Positions 30,392 to 39,378 are shown, counted from the first letter of the stretch. The stretch is DNA of 41,174 bases from Pyrinomonadaceae bacterium (GCA_023717605.1 JAMQPH010000304.1:1-41174), one strand, 5' to 3'. A program made the numbers and translations. The notes: generated by a model from the sequence alone, not told the origin.

Positions 30392-32290
30392 TTACCGGCA
30401 TACGATATTGCGACAACCTATCGGGGGTAAAATTACGAGGGCGTTGGCAATTTTCTCAGCCAGAGGAGAGTCAAGCGAGCTAAGAATCTTTTGCTGCTTC
30501 TCTGCTTCCCTTCGGTTTCCACTGCGAAGGTGCGCTATTGCAAGCGCGTAGAAGGCATCCGCATTCTTTGGGTTAAGTGTCACAACTTGTTCCAATTCGT
30601 TAATTGAGTCGACGAAATGTTTCCACTCCAGGTAGGCCATTCCCATTGCGTAATGCAGTTGTTCAGGTGACGGATAGCCCATCACTAATTTTCGTTCCGG
30701 ATCAATGGCATCAGCTCTCACGATGTAGAGAGACTGCTTGAATGCTGTGAGTGCGTCCTGGGTTCTCTTAAGCGCAAGATAGGAGTGTCCCCACAGGTAG
30801 TAAGCCTGCGCACCGAGTACGCTGCGATCCGTTTGGACTGCCATCTTGAACACGGCAACCGCTTCTTTGTGTTTCTTCAAGGTGGAATAAGACATCGCAA
30901 GTCTTCCGTAGGCATTGGCGTCATTGGGGTTGACTCTAACGGCTTGATTTAATGCTTCAGCAGCTTCTGCGTGCTGGCCAGATGCTTGAAGTTCCAGACC
31001 TTTTTGGTAGAACGACCTGCCGGCTTCCGAGTAATCGGCCGGGCCTTTCGGTTTCAATTCAACGAAGGCGGCTCTCTCAGCGATCGGGCTTGCCTCTGGT
31101 TGGCGGTCAACAGGTTTCGGCGGATTTTTTTCGATTGTGGGAGTGGTCGCGGAGACCGCGTCGCTGGCGGGTGTTGGTGGTACAAAGTCATAACTGATCA
31201 CGCCGTAGACTCTCGTCGCACCGGGGGAGGCTTTAGTGAGCGAGAATCGCGCTTTCCGAGCTGCGGCTTCTGCTGGAGCTCCCAGGAGCGGGTGACCCGA
31301 AGTCGCTTGTGCATTGGTAACAAGGCCGTTCTCATCCACAAGTATCTGGACTTTTACTTTACCGCTAGCTCGGGCAAGAAGTGCCGCGGCTGAATACTCA
31401 GGCTTCGGCAATTCTATGGCCGCATTGCGCAGGACATCTTCTGCAACATGTTGAGCTACACTTGTTGTCGGGGTTTCATCAGGCGTCGTCTGGATCTCGC
31501 TTGAATTTGCGACTGGGCTGACTGGTGCTGCGGTGGTGTTTTTAGCTGCGGCAACCGAAAGCGGTGCGGCAACTGGCTCCTTCTTAGCGTGGGCATTAGC
31601 TGCCTCTGGCGCCGGTTGATTCGCAGTGCTTACCTGGGCAGCAGTTTTTGAAGGCCGCGGAGAATCAGTCGACGGTGCATTTGAGTTAGGGAGCAGAGCC
31701 GAAGAGGTACTCGGCGCCGAAGTTCCAGTGGGCTTTGCTGAAGCCGCGCTGAGTTTTTCGAACGCTTGACTGTAGTAGTAGCTGATCGTGCGATAGGTTA
31801 TTCCAGTCGGTTCGAAACTAATTTTACCGTTTTCAAATACGGCGACGGAACTGTTCATTCTCGTCCAGTTCCCCAACTCGTCAAATTCATATTTGTAAGA
31901 CTCTTTGCTGAGGACTGAGCCGTCCTTGCCTAGCAAGACCATCTCCACAATGTTTCCCTTATCGTCATAGAGATACTGCTCTTTGCCTGGCGGGGTGCTG
32001 GCTCCCGCAGGGTAAGCGGCGGAGTCGATCTTTTTACCAATGGGATCGTAAGTTGCGATTCCGAGAAGCTCGCGCGGTCCTTCGACCCACTTGCCATCTT
32101 TCGGCAAGATCTTGGCGGTTTCGACTCGCACGCGGCGCACGGGACCTTTTAATCTGTCCTGCTCCCGATTGCCGCTCTCTGCATCGACGGAGACTGGTGT
32201 TCGAGACGCGTTGTCCTGCGCGAAGCTTGATTGGAAGAGTCCCAGTGCCAAGCAGCAAAAGGTCAGGGCGCATGTGAGAGATTTTTTCAT
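30392..32290 (-). CDS. Secreted TonB-C-terminal-like and TPR-domain protein
   Basis: A 632-residue exported protein. The signal peptide (hydrophobic core about 5-20, cleavage near SFAQ) is followed by a domain of about 120 residues with YD-repeat-like KYEFDELGNWTRM and YDDKGNIVEM segments. Next come a Pro/Ala/Ser-rich linker, a TonB C-terminal-like domain (about 295-375, GKVKVQILVDENGLVTNAQATSGHPLL), a second linker and four or more TPRs (about 410-620, HAEAAEALNQAVRVNPND and similar). TonB-C domains in secreted proteins of this phylum do not imply a TonB/ExbBD energy system, and there is no membrane anchor besides the signal. AAGGAGG is placed correctly before the ATG at 32290. Its partners are unknown. 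Confidence 0.88.
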   Translation of the reverse strand: MKKSLTCALTFCCLALGLFQSSFAQDNASRTPVSVDAESGNREQDRLKGPVRRVRVETAKILPKDGKWVEGPRELLGIATYDPIGKKIDSAAYPAGASTPPGKEQYLYDDKGNIVEMVLLGKDGSVLSKESYKYEFDELGNWTRMNSSVAVFENGKISFEPTGITYRTISYYYSQAFEKLSAASAKPTGTSAPSTSSALLPNSNAPSTDSPRPSKTAAQVSTANQPAPEAANAHAKKEPVAAPLSVAAAKNTTAAPVSPVANSSEIQTTPDETPTTSVAQHVAEDVLRNAAIELPKPEYSAAALLARASGKVKVQILVDENGLVTNAQATSGHPLLGAPAEAAARKARFSLTKASPGATRVYGVISYDFVPPTPASDAVSATTPTIEKNPPKPVDRQPEASPIAERAAFVELKPKGPADYSEAGRSFYQKGLELQASGQHAEAAEALNQAVRVNPNDANAYGRLAMSYSTLKKHKEAVAVFKMAVQTDRSVLGAQAYYLWGHSYLALKRTQDALTAFKQSLYIVRADAIDPERKLVMGYPSPEQLHYAMGMAYLEWKHFVDSINELEQVVTLNPKNADAFYALAIAHLRSGNRREAEKQQKILSSLDSPLAEKIANALVILPPIGCRNIVCR

Positions 32291-32790
32291 GGGGGGCCTC
32301 CTTGAAATTACTTGTTGGTGCGGAATGAATAGTTAATTTGGCTTTGAATCCGCTGAAGATCGCCGCTTTCACCAAAGACGGTTCGGTTAAAACTACTCAA
32401 AAAACAGGGACAAATTTCGCTGTGGCTTATGACGGTTTTTGCGCTGAAGCTACCAGCGACGACGTGGGAGCGTACCCACCGGCCTTAGCGCATTTTTCGG
32501 TTGATATGCCTGGGTGTCCGATTCGGGAGCCGACAGCTTAAGAACAGTTACGAACGGGAGCAAAACTCTCGTAAGGACAACCGCAAGACTTTAGGCTCGT
32601 TCCTTGTATATACCGGTTGCCGAGGAGTGTCAACGGTCACTTAGCCAAGACATCCCCCGTCAGTAGGAGACTCACCCCGTTAACAAGAAGGCTGTCCAAC
32701 AACGGTCGCGATCACGGCAAACCGACCACCACAATTGATCATACTGTGGCAGTCTGGGCTGATGCTGTATGATCTGGCGTGGAAGATCTC
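32291..32790. other. 500-base gene-free region
   Basis: No convincing gene. A 67-residue frame at 32338-32541 uses a TTG start without a ribosome-binding site. An 8-bp perfect dyad gatcatac/gtatgatc lies at 32737-32744 and 32767-32774, just beyond the 3' end of the tRNA, and could help end tRNA transcription. Otherwise I see nothing. Confidence 0.4.
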
Positions 32791-32866
32791 TGGAGCCGGC
32801 TGCCGGAATTGAACCGGCGACCTTCTAATTACGAATCAGACGCTCTACCAACTGAGCTAAGCCGGC
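32791..32866 (-). tRNA. tRNA-Thr (anticodon CGT)
   Basis: Read on the minus strand it folds as a full cloverleaf of 76 bases including an encoded CCA. The 7-bp acceptor stem is GCCGGCT/AGCCGGC with discriminator T. The D-arm is GCTCAGTTGGTAGAGC, the anticodon stem TCTGA/TTAGA with one G-U pair and loop TTCGTAA, and the T-arm contains GTTCAATTC. The anticodon CGT reads the threonine codon ACG. A clear promoter lies upstream (32905-32934). Confidence 0.97.
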
Positions 32867-32904
32867 TTTCAAGCGAAACGCGAGGTGCGTTTTCGAAGAA
32901 TTGC

Positions 32905-32934
32905 ACTATACGAATGCTAAGTTTGTAGTGTCAA
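32905..32934 (-). promoter_or_regulatory. Promoter of tRNA-Thr
   Basis: On the minus strand, perfect TTGACA (32934-32929) and TATAGT (32910-32905) are 18 bases apart, about 40 bases before the mature tRNA start. This is among the strongest promoters in the window, as expected for a stable RNA. Confidence 0.7.
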
Positions 32935-32962
32935 GCATCCGAACTAAACGGAGGAACAAGAT

Positions 32963-33256
32963 ATGGGCAGGGAACAGATGCGAAACCTTGATACTTCCAG
33001 GATCGGGGGAGCGCAGGTTAACGAGTTTGAATATCAGAAAAACCAGGGGGAGCTGACCGAACAGTTGGAACAGCACCCGAGCGCGGCCAAAGAGGCGAAG
33101 CGTCTCACGCAGGCAGAGCGTGTGAAGCAGATAATGGCCGCCGCGCATAAGAAGGTTGAGAAGAGGAAGAAAAAAGGAGCCGCAGCAACCGGAAAGAAAA
33201 AGGCGACGACCAAAGCGGCGGCTAGGAGTACTAAAAAAGAAGCTGGTAAGAAGTGA
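32963..33256 (+). CDS. Small protein with Lys/Ala-rich C-terminal tail
   Basis: A 97-residue cytoplasmic protein without recognised domain. The N-terminal two-thirds is polar and helical (NEFEYQKNQGELTEQLEQH). The last 35 residues are basic, with KKATTKAAARSTKKEAGKK, resembling histone-H1-like tails that bind nucleic acids. A perfect GGAGG is positioned before the ATG, so it is probably translated well. Its stop overlaps the start of the next gene by four bases (GTGA), making it the first gene of a coupled operon with trmFO. A nucleic-acid role is only suggested by composition. Confidence 0.75.
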   Translation: MGREQMRNLDTSRIGGAQVNEFEYQKNQGELTEQLEQHPSAAKEAKRLTQAERVKQIMAAAHKKVEKRKKKGAAATGKKKATTKAAARSTKKEAGKK

Positions 33257-34917
33257 TCCTCAGTAACAACTCACCGTCTGACAGCTACACCTGGAATCGG
33301 CTACACAGTTTGTTGAGTCTAGGTCTGAATTGTCTGCGGACAGCAGCAGTGCTGGTCGTCTTGGTAGGTTGCGGAGCCGATCAGCTTCTCGCTCAGAAGA
33401 AGGCAGCAGTACCCACGCGCAAGTTACCTTCGGCGGAGAAGGTTGTAGACAACTATCTGAAGGCTATCGGCGGAAAGAAACGTATTGTTGCCATTCGCGA
33501 GGCTGCCTACGATTGGACAATTCAACTAAAGGACCAAACGATGGGTACAGCCAGGACGCAGATTAAGGCGCCTGGTTCGGTTCGTACCGAAATGACGTTC
33601 GGTAACGGCCAGATTATCTCAGCTGCAAATACAAGGTCAGCCTGGGTGTACGGTTTCGACGGCCAACTACGCACCCTCACCGGCGCGGAGTCCGACGCCG
33701 CCAAGTTGAAGTCGTTGCTGGACGCAAGCCGCCTTGTTGATTACAAGAAGCTGAATGTGATGGCCCGGGTCGTGTCGCTGAGCGATTTGCCTTCCGAGAC
33801 ATCTTTCATTGTCGAGTTTTCCACCCGCAATGGTGCCCGGCTTCGCTACTGGTTTAGCGCGAACAGCAAGTTGCTCCTGAAAATTGAAGACGAGGCGAGC
33901 AAAGCCACCGCGCGCTTCGCTGACTATCGTGTGGCGGTGCCTACGAGCACTGTTCTTGAACCACACCAACTCAGCGTCTCCACGGATGGTTCAGGGGAAC
34001 TGACTCTTGTGCTTCAGCGGGTAGACTACAACAAGGCGATCCCGGATACGGTTTTCAATCCTCCAGTCCCTGGTGAATCGCTGGACGTGGCGGCTCTGCT
34101 GCGCGAAGTCGGACGAAATCAGGACCTGGTGGAAAAGCGTGTCTCGGAGTACGCCTTCATGCAGAAGGAAATCGACCGAGAGATCAGCAGTAAGGGGGAG
34201 ATTAAGAAAGAGACGACCAAAGTCTATGAAGTTTTTCCCCTAGCCGACCGAGAACCGATTACGAAACTGGTAAGCGAGAACGGGGTGCCGCTTTCCGGTG
34301 AGCGTGCAGCGAAGGAAGCAAAGCGCGTTACAGAGGAGTTTTTGAAAGCTGAGCGCGATCGCGAAAAGAATGGCGAGAAAGCAATCCGCCGTCGCGCGGA
34401 ACGATTGCGAAAAAGAGCGACGCCGGCGAAGGCAGACGAAGACGATGACCCCGTCATCTCGCAGTTCTTAAAGGTTTGCGAGTTTGTATCTCCGCGCCGC
34501 GAACGGTTTCACGAACGTGACGCTGTTGTCTTCGATTTTCGCCCTCGTCCAGGCTACCGCCCCCGTAACCGTCAGGAAAACTTGATCTCGAAAGTTGTCG
34601 GCGTGGTCTGGATTGATCCGATTGATAAGCAGGTAATGCGTCTTGAAGCAAGACTCGCGGAGGGCTTCAAGATGGCAGGCGGATTGTTCCTCTCGCTGCG
34701 TCCCGGCGCAGGATTCGTGATCGAGCAGACGCGAATGGCTGAGGGCGTTTGGCTACCACGGTTGGCGCAAGTCAATCTATCGGTAAGAGTTCTGTTGTTC
34801 GGCGGTGGCGATTTGAACAAGACCATCGAGTGGAGTGACTACAAACATTTCAAAGGCGACGTCGGCGATTACAAGCTTGATGCGCCGAAAACCGTTGAGC
34901 CGGAGAAGAAGCCGTAA
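33253..34917 (+). CDS. Predicted lipoprotein with LolA-like region
   Basis: A 554-residue exported protein. Hydrophobic residues 30-39 end in LVGC, a textbook lipobox (Cys40). Next come a LolA/LolB-like beta-rich domain (about 55-280: VVDNYLKAIGG, RTQIKAPGSVRTEMTFGNGQ, YWFSANSKLLLKIED, FADYRVAVP), then a charged helical segment (about 340-390) and a second beta-rich domain (RFHERDAVVFDFRPRPGY ... VVWIDPIDKQVMRLEARL). This two-domain layout is seen in acidobacterial proteins of unknown function. The GTG start in the GTGA overlap puts about 29 residues before the hydrophobic core, longer than usual, so an internal start is possible. Its stop overlaps the trmFO start by one base. Confidence 0.75.
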   Translation: MILSNNSPSDSYTWNRLHSLLSLGLNCLRTAAVLVVLVGCGADQLLAQKKAAVPTRKLPSAEKVVDNYLKAIGGKKRIVAIREAAYDWTIQLKDQTMGTARTQIKAPGSVRTEMTFGNGQIISAANTRSAWVYGFDGQLRTLTGAESDAAKLKSLLDASRLVDYKKLNVMARVVSLSDLPSETSFIVEFSTRNGARLRYWFSANSKLLLKIEDEASKATARFADYRVAVPTSTVLEPHQLSVSTDGSGELTLVLQRVDYNKAIPDTVFNPPVPGESLDVAALLREVGRNQDLVEKRVSEYAFMQKEIDREISSKGEIKKETTKVYEVFPLADREPITKLVSENGVPLSGERAAKEAKRVTEEFLKAERDREKNGEKAIRRRAERLRKRATPAKADEDDDPVISQFLKVCEFVSPRRERFHERDAVVFDFRPRPGYRPRNRQENLISKVVGVVWIDPIDKQVMRLEARLAEGFKMAGGLFLSLRPGAGFVIEQTRMAEGVWLPRLAQVNLSVRVLLFGGGDLNKTIEWSDYKHFKGDVGDYKLDAPKTVEPEKKP

Positions 34918-36266
34918 TGCGAAATGTAATCGTCATTGGAGGCGGACTCGCCGGAGTTGAAGCCGCGTGGCAAGCGGCACGGGCGGGAGCGCACGTGCGA
35001 CTGTTCGAAATGCGACCAGTCTCTCAAACTCCTGCTCATCGAACGGACAAACTGGCTGAAATTGTTTGCTCAAACTCACTGAAATCTGACGAACCTGGCA
35101 CTGCACCTTACTTACTCAAGGAGGAATTGCGACGTGCAGAGTCTTTGGTGATGGAGGCCGCGGCGGCTACCCGCGTGCCTGCGGGTGCTGCCCTCGCTGT
35201 CGATCGCCAGTTGTTTGCTGAGTACATCACAGAGAGAATTGAAAGCGAGTCGAGTATCGAGTTGGTGCGCGAAGAGGTTACCCGAATTCCCGAAGACGAG
35301 ATTGTGATTATCGCGACCGGGCCGCTCTCCTCCGAGGCCCTCACGGCCGAGATCATGAAAATCACCGGCAACGACCAACTTTATTTCTACGATGCCATCG
35401 CACCGATTGTCTCGGCCGATTCAGTCGATCGTTCGATTGCATTCCCTGCTGCTCGTTACGGAAAAGGCGGCGACGATTATCTCAACTGCCCATTTGATCG
35501 TGAGCAGTATGCCGTTTTTTATCAGGCCTTGATTGAAGCGAAGAGCGTCCCGCTGCAGCGTTTTGAAGAAACGCGCTGGTTTGAATCGTGTCTGCCCATA
35601 GAAGAGTTGGCAAGACGAGGCGTTGATACGCTGCGCTATGGGCCAATGAAACCGGTAGGACTGGTAGATCCGCGCACAGACCGCGAGCCTTACGCCGCTG
35701 TGCAGTTGCGGCAGGAAAATTTAATGGCTGACGCGTACAGCCTTGTCGGCTTCCAAAATCATCTACGCTACGGAGAGCAGGCGAGAGTTCTGCGGCTGAT
35801 TCCGGGGATGGAAAATGCCGAGTTCTTGCAGTTTGGCCAAATCCATCGCAATACTTACATCTGTTCACCACGTGTGCTCGAGCCGACGATGCAGATGCGT
35901 GAACGACCGAATGTTTTTTTTGCCGGGCAGATATCCGGAGTTGAGGGATATGTTGAATCGGTCGCGATGGGATGGTTGGCGGGAGTAAATGCAGCAAGAC
36001 TCGCCGCCAACCAGACCCTGGTTAAAGCGCCACCTCGAAGCGCCACTGGAGCGCTAGCGCGCTATGTCGCAAACACGGAAACCAGGAATTTCCAGCCCGT
36101 TAATATCACTTTCGCCCTGCTGCAACCGCTCGACGAACAAGATCGGCGCCGCTTTCGTAGAAAGCGTGACCGCCATCAATTCCAGGTTGAATTGGCCTTG
36201 AAAGAGTGGAACGCTTGGCTTCAAGAAACAAAGCATCAGCTAGCAGCTTTGCAGGCGGCGACGTGA
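34917..36266 (+). CDS. trmFO: tRNA m5U54 methyltransferase TrmFO (folate/FAD-dependent)
   Basis: Cytoplasmic flavoprotein that methylates U54 in the T-loop of tRNA using methylenetetrahydrofolate. At 449 residues it has normal length. Key features are the FAD-binding GGGLAGVEAAW (8-18), EMRPVSQTPAHRTDKLAEIVCSNSLKSD with Cys51, and a second conserved Cys191 in YLNCPFD; these match the two family cysteines used in catalysis. QISGVEGYVESVAMGWLAGVNAAR near the C-terminus is typical. It starts inside the TAATG overlap with the preceding gene and ends in a GTGA overlap with the VWA gene. Other bacteria often keep trmFO next to a xerC-type recombinase gene, as here with one gene in between. Confidence 0.97.
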   Translation: MRNVIVIGGGLAGVEAAWQAARAGAHVRLFEMRPVSQTPAHRTDKLAEIVCSNSLKSDEPGTAPYLLKEELRRAESLVMEAAAATRVPAGAALAVDRQLFAEYITERIESESSIELVREEVTRIPEDEIVIIATGPLSSEALTAEIMKITGNDQLYFYDAIAPIVSADSVDRSIAFPAARYGKGGDDYLNCPFDREQYAVFYQALIEAKSVPLQRFEETRWFESCLPIEELARRGVDTLRYGPMKPVGLVDPRTDREPYAAVQLRQENLMADAYSLVGFQNHLRYGEQARVLRLIPGMENAEFLQFGQIHRNTYICSPRVLEPTMQMRERPNVFFAGQISGVEGYVESVAMGWLAGVNAARLAANQTLVKAPPRSATGALARYVANTETRNFQPVNITFALLQPLDEQDRRRFRRKRDRHQFQVELALKEWNAWLQETKHQLAALQAAT

Positions 36267-37372
36267 CGTCGGGCTCCTGTCGAGGGCACGAGGAGTCATT
36301 CATCAAGATCGTATTCATAACCCTTGCTCTGACGGTTGCGGCGTGGTTGTCAGCGAGCGTCAACGCACAGTCGGGGAGGCAAAAAGACCCTAAGCCGAAG
36401 TCAAAGCCCACCCAGGGTCCCATCGCCCAGCCCAATCGTCCACCCACTTCACAAAAATCTCCAGCTCCAATTGCTACAGCTAGCACGCAGAGCGAAACGG
36501 GCGACCACGTTGATCCCGCGGACGTGGTACGCGTCTCCTCGAACCTGGTTCCGATTCCGGCTTCGGTAATCGACACCAAAGGTCAGGCGATCAGCGGTTT
36601 GAAGCTCGAGGATTTTGAGTTATGGGTTGATGGCCAGCTTAGGTCGATAAGCGATATTACTCGGTCAGAGTTACCTGTGCGGCTGGCAATGCTTTTCGAT
36701 AACAGCGGCAGCCTTGATTCTGCGCGCGAGTTTGAGAAGCGAGCTGCCATGCACTTCTTTCGCAGAGTAATGCGCCCTTCCGATGGGGCGGCCATATTCT
36801 CTGTTGAGACCGATAGCTATCTCGCACAACCCATGACGAGCGATCCAGGGAGACTTGAAGCCACGATCTCGAGCTTTGGCAAGCCGGAAGGAGGAACCTC
36901 ACTCTTCGACGCTATAATTGATGCTGCTGCTTATCTGAGGCCATACCAGGGACGCAGAGTTGTTCTCATTGTTTCTGATGGTATTGAAACGACGAGTGAA
37001 GCCGATTTTGAAACGACCCTTCGGCGTGTCCTGTCAGACGATTGTCAGGTTTTCGTGGTTCAGACTGGACTATATGAAGGCGCCAATTTGCGCGCGCTTG
37101 CCGCTGAGCGACGCATGGAGCAGTTAGCAGTGCAGACCGGTGGGGCTGCTTTCATTCCCAGGACAACCTCGGACCTTGAGACAGTGTTCAAACAAATCGC
37201 CGCTGATCTGGCACAACAATACGTCTTGAGTTACTACCAGTCGGATGCGCAACGGGATGGTCGCTATCATGTCATCGACCTGCAGGTAAAATCTCGCAAA
37301 GATGTTCGCGTGCGCGCCCGCAAGGTTTACTATTCTCGCAAGAGGTTCAGTACCGGAACGAGTGATTGGTAA
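36263..37372 (+). CDS. Exported VWA-domain protein, acidobacterial type
   Basis: A 369-residue exported protein of the VWFA-related acidobacterial kind. I chose the GTG at 36263 because it forms a GTGA overlap with the trmFO stop and places the signal peptide (about 15-35, cleavage near VNAQ) near the N-terminus; the frame is open 57 bases farther into trmFO. A Pro/Lys/Gln-rich linker follows. VRVSSNLVPIPASVIDTKGQAISGL, the usual lead to this VWA type, precedes the VWA domain with its MIDAS motif DNSGS (146-150), metal-contacting Thr in GGTSLFDA and GRRVVLIVSDGIETTSE. It probably mediates metal-dependent protein contacts outside the cytoplasm; ligand unknown. Confidence 0.88.
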   Translation: MTSGSCRGHEESFIKIVFITLALTVAAWLSASVNAQSGRQKDPKPKSKPTQGPIAQPNRPPTSQKSPAPIATASTQSETGDHVDPADVVRVSSNLVPIPASVIDTKGQAISGLKLEDFELWVDGQLRSISDITRSELPVRLAMLFDNSGSLDSAREFEKRAAMHFFRRVMRPSDGAAIFSVETDSYLAQPMTSDPGRLEATISSFGKPEGGTSLFDAIIDAAAYLRPYQGRRVVLIVSDGIETTSEADFETTLRRVLSDDCQVFVVQTGLYEGANLRALAAERRMEQLAVQTGGAAFIPRTTSDLETVFKQIAADLAQQYVLSYYQSDAQRDGRYHVIDLQVKSRKDVRVRARKVYYSRKRFSTGTSDW

Positions 37373-37383
37373 AGAAGAAGAAT

Positions 37384-37535
37384 CAGCCGCGGATTTTCGC
37401 GGATGAACGCAGATCTGAAATAACCGGAAGACCAAAAGTCAGATGGAAGGAAACCCTGCGCAATCAACTCGGCACTCAGCGACTAAATGTGTTGTCCCGA
37501 TCTGATCCGCGTTCATCCGCGTAAATCCGCGGCTG
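37384..37535. repeat. Inverted-repeat element of ccgcggat/cgcggatgaacgc type
   Basis: The left arm (37384-37415) and right arm (37499-37535) are reverse complements with a few mismatches and a small insertion. They share the core gcggatgaacgc and its complement gcgttcatccgc; gcggat-type units recur within each arm. It lies between the VWA gene and xerC and ends 12 bases before the xerC start, so it probably includes part of the promoter region. Confidence 0.8.
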
Positions 37536-37547
37536 GATCGGTCCTTC

Positions 37548-38477
37548 GTGAATCTCATGGAGCAACTGTTCGCCCAGTTCTTCGACCACCTCCGTTACGA
37601 GCGCAACGTCAGTGAACACACCTTGCGTAATTATCGTAGCGACCTTAGCCAGTTTCTCGATTATCTTGCCCCAGCTGATCGACAGTCAGGGAAGCGGAAC
37701 GCACCTGACATCCACGAAATCGATCACCTAACGATTCGTGAATGGCTTTCTACCCTTCACTCGGCTCAAAAGAAAAAAGCTTCGGTGGCTCGTAAGCTTG
37801 CGGCCTTGCGCACCTTCTTCCAGTTTCTGGTGCGGGAGGGTGTGATCGAGCTTAACCCGGCGAAGCTTGTCTCGACGCCGCGTCTTGAAAAAAAGCTGCC
37901 ACAACATCTCTCAATAGAGGAAGCGATCAAGTTCATCGAAACGCCGGACACGGAAACCGATCTGGGCAAGCGCGATCGGGCCATGTTGGAATTGATGTAC
38001 GCGACCGGCGTGCGCGTGTCGGAATTGACGAAAATGGATCTCTCCGACATGGACTTCAAAAACAAATTAATTCGCGTCAGCGGGAAACGGCGGAAGGAGC
38101 GCATCGTTCCTTTCGGCGATCCGGCGCGCGAAGCGTTGAAGACGTATTTGGGCGCCCGTGATCGATTTCTCAACAACGCGGCGATTTCAGAGCGTGAACC
38201 GGAAGCTGTGTTTCTGAACTATCAGGGCACGAGGATTACAACGCGCTCGGTTGGCAGGATGGTTGAGAAATACATTCGCATCTGCTCCGGGATGCATGAC
38301 ATCAGTCCTCACGCCCTGCGTCACTCCTTTGCCACTCACCTCCTCGACAGTGGGGCGGACTTGCGCGACATTCAGGAGCTTCTGGGTCATGCGCGTCTCT
38401 CATCGACGCAAATCTACACGCATGTCTCGATGGAGAAACTCATCAAGGTCTATGACAAAGCTCATCCCAAGGCGTGA
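37548..38477 (+). CDS. Tyrosine recombinase XerC/XerD
   Basis: Cytoplasmic recombinase of 309 residues that resolves chromosome dimers at dif sites. The N-terminal SAM-like core-binding domain (1-105) is complete, and all catalytic residues are present: Arg156, Lys180, His255, Arg258, His281 and the nucleophile Tyr290 (TQIYTHV). Length and motifs fit the host Xer proteins rather than phage integrases, and no attachment site, excisionase or mobile genes flank it. XerC versus XerD cannot be decided; its place two genes after trmFO favours XerC. GTG at 37548 is used; an ATG at 37557 would shorten it by three residues. Ribosome-binding sites are weak for both. Confidence 0.92.
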   Translation: MNLMEQLFAQFFDHLRYERNVSEHTLRNYRSDLSQFLDYLAPADRQSGKRNAPDIHEIDHLTIREWLSTLHSAQKKKASVARKLAALRTFFQFLVREGVIELNPAKLVSTPRLEKKLPQHLSIEEAIKFIETPDTETDLGKRDRAMLELMYATGVRVSELTKMDLSDMDFKNKLIRVSGKRRKERIVPFGDPAREALKTYLGARDRFLNNAAISEREPEAVFLNYQGTRITTRSVGRMVEKYIRICSGMHDISPHALRHSFATHLLDSGADLRDIQELLGHARLSSTQIYTHVSMEKLIKVYDKAHPKA

Positions 38478-38483
38478 GTTGAA

Positions 38484-38570
38484 GTGGCATAGACTTTAGT
38501 CTGTGATTCAGGCAGCGATAGTTTCGCGGTTGGATGAGGCAAGGGTGTCACAGACTGAAGTCTATGCTAC
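38484..38570. repeat. Inverted-repeat element, copy 2 (same arms as at 9003-9087)
   Basis: Arms 38488-38506 and 38548-38566 pair over 19 bases with one mismatch, and pairing extends outward (gtgg/ctac). The arm catagactttagtctgtg differs from copy 1 by a single base, while the 41-base interiors of the two copies are unrelated. It fills the gap between the convergent xer and dksA-like genes and ends at the stop codon of the latter. Confidence 0.88.
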
Positions 38571-38945
38571 CTAAAGTGAGGACGTTTCGTCGTCTCCGTT
38601 TGCGGCTTCCAGGGCGGCCTGGCAGGCCGCGCAATATCTAGCGGTGGGCAGGGCTTCAAGACGGCGTTCATCGATTTGCTTACCGCAACGCGCGCAAATG
38701 CCGTAACTCCCTTCCTTGATTCGCAAAAGCGCTTGATCAATATCCGCAACCATCTGCGACTCGCGATCACCATGGCGCAGAGCGAGTTCTTTGTTGACGT
38801 CCATCATTGACAGATCACTGCTGTCTTTTACTCCGTCATCCGACAATTCAAGAGCGGCTGCCTGATCTTCCCAAATATGTTCATTGAGTTGTGGGAGTTG
38901 TGAGAGTAGAAGGTTGCGGAAATGTTCAAGTTTCTTTGCGTTCAT
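38571..38945 (-). CDS. DksA/TraR-type zinc-finger transcription factor
   Basis: A 124-residue cytoplasmic protein of the DksA/TraR family, which binds the RNA-polymerase secondary channel and alters transcription with ppGpp. A helical coiled-coil-forming region (1-75, including acidic DVNKELALRHGDRESQ and DIDQALLRIKEGSYG) precedes the C4 zinc finger CARC ... CAAC (Cys84, 87, 105, 108). The DxxDxA tip motif of E. coli DksA is not clearly present, so its activity may differ. I use the ATG at 38945, with GGGTGG just upstream and the normal family length; the longer open frame to 39089 has no support. Transcribed alone. Confidence 0.9.
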   Translation of the reverse strand: MNAKKLEHFRNLLLSQLPQLNEHIWEDQAAALELSDDGVKDSSDLSMMDVNKELALRHGDRESQMVADIDQALLRIKEGSYGICARCGKQIDERRLEALPTARYCAACQAALEAANGDDETSSL

Positions 38946-39378
38946 AAGTCCACCCTGTCTGTTGCGACCTTCCTGCGAAGGTCGAATTCTACGGAGGATG
39001 GCTGCGTATAGCAAATAGATAAACGTCGCTCCGTTGTACAGCACAAGCGGATCATTGGCGTCGGTTGAAGACGCCAGGCAAAAACTCAACTTGAATTACG
39101 CTTTCAGCGTAATTCAGCGCCTCGGTGAACCGTGGAATTAGTGTCCCAGTGTATTCCGCGCTCCGCAGGAAATGGACGGCACTCCAACTGCAACATTGAA
39201 TTGCGCTCCAGCAGACACAAATCTTCTTCTTCATGTCCGCGTGTTCCTAACCGAGTTTGAGCTTGGCTCCTACGGAATCTCCGAACTTTGCCCGACTTTG
39301 CCCTGGTCCCACCAATCATGAGCCTGGATCCGTTAGCTGGAACACCCTTTGCCAAGCATACCTCCGGAGGACAAAGCC
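38946..39378. other. Gene-free region between dksA-like and methyltransferase genes
   Basis: No supported gene. It holds two small hairpins: cgaccttc/gaaggtcg (about 38965-38984), close to the dksA-like start, and the perfect 10-bp dyad gaattacgct/agcgtaattc with a 3-base loop (39093-39115). A 60-residue minus-strand frame at 39052-39234 starts MKKKICVCW but shows no family features. No clear promoter was found for either neighbour. Confidence 0.4.

Noticed and set aside
32338-32541. 67-residue frame in the gap before the tRNA
   Set aside because: TTG start without ribosome-binding site, no recognisable composition or domain.
37548-38477. Integrase of a mobile island
   Set aside because: Full host-type Xer length and motifs, no attachment-site duplication at the tRNA, and no mobile genes nearby.
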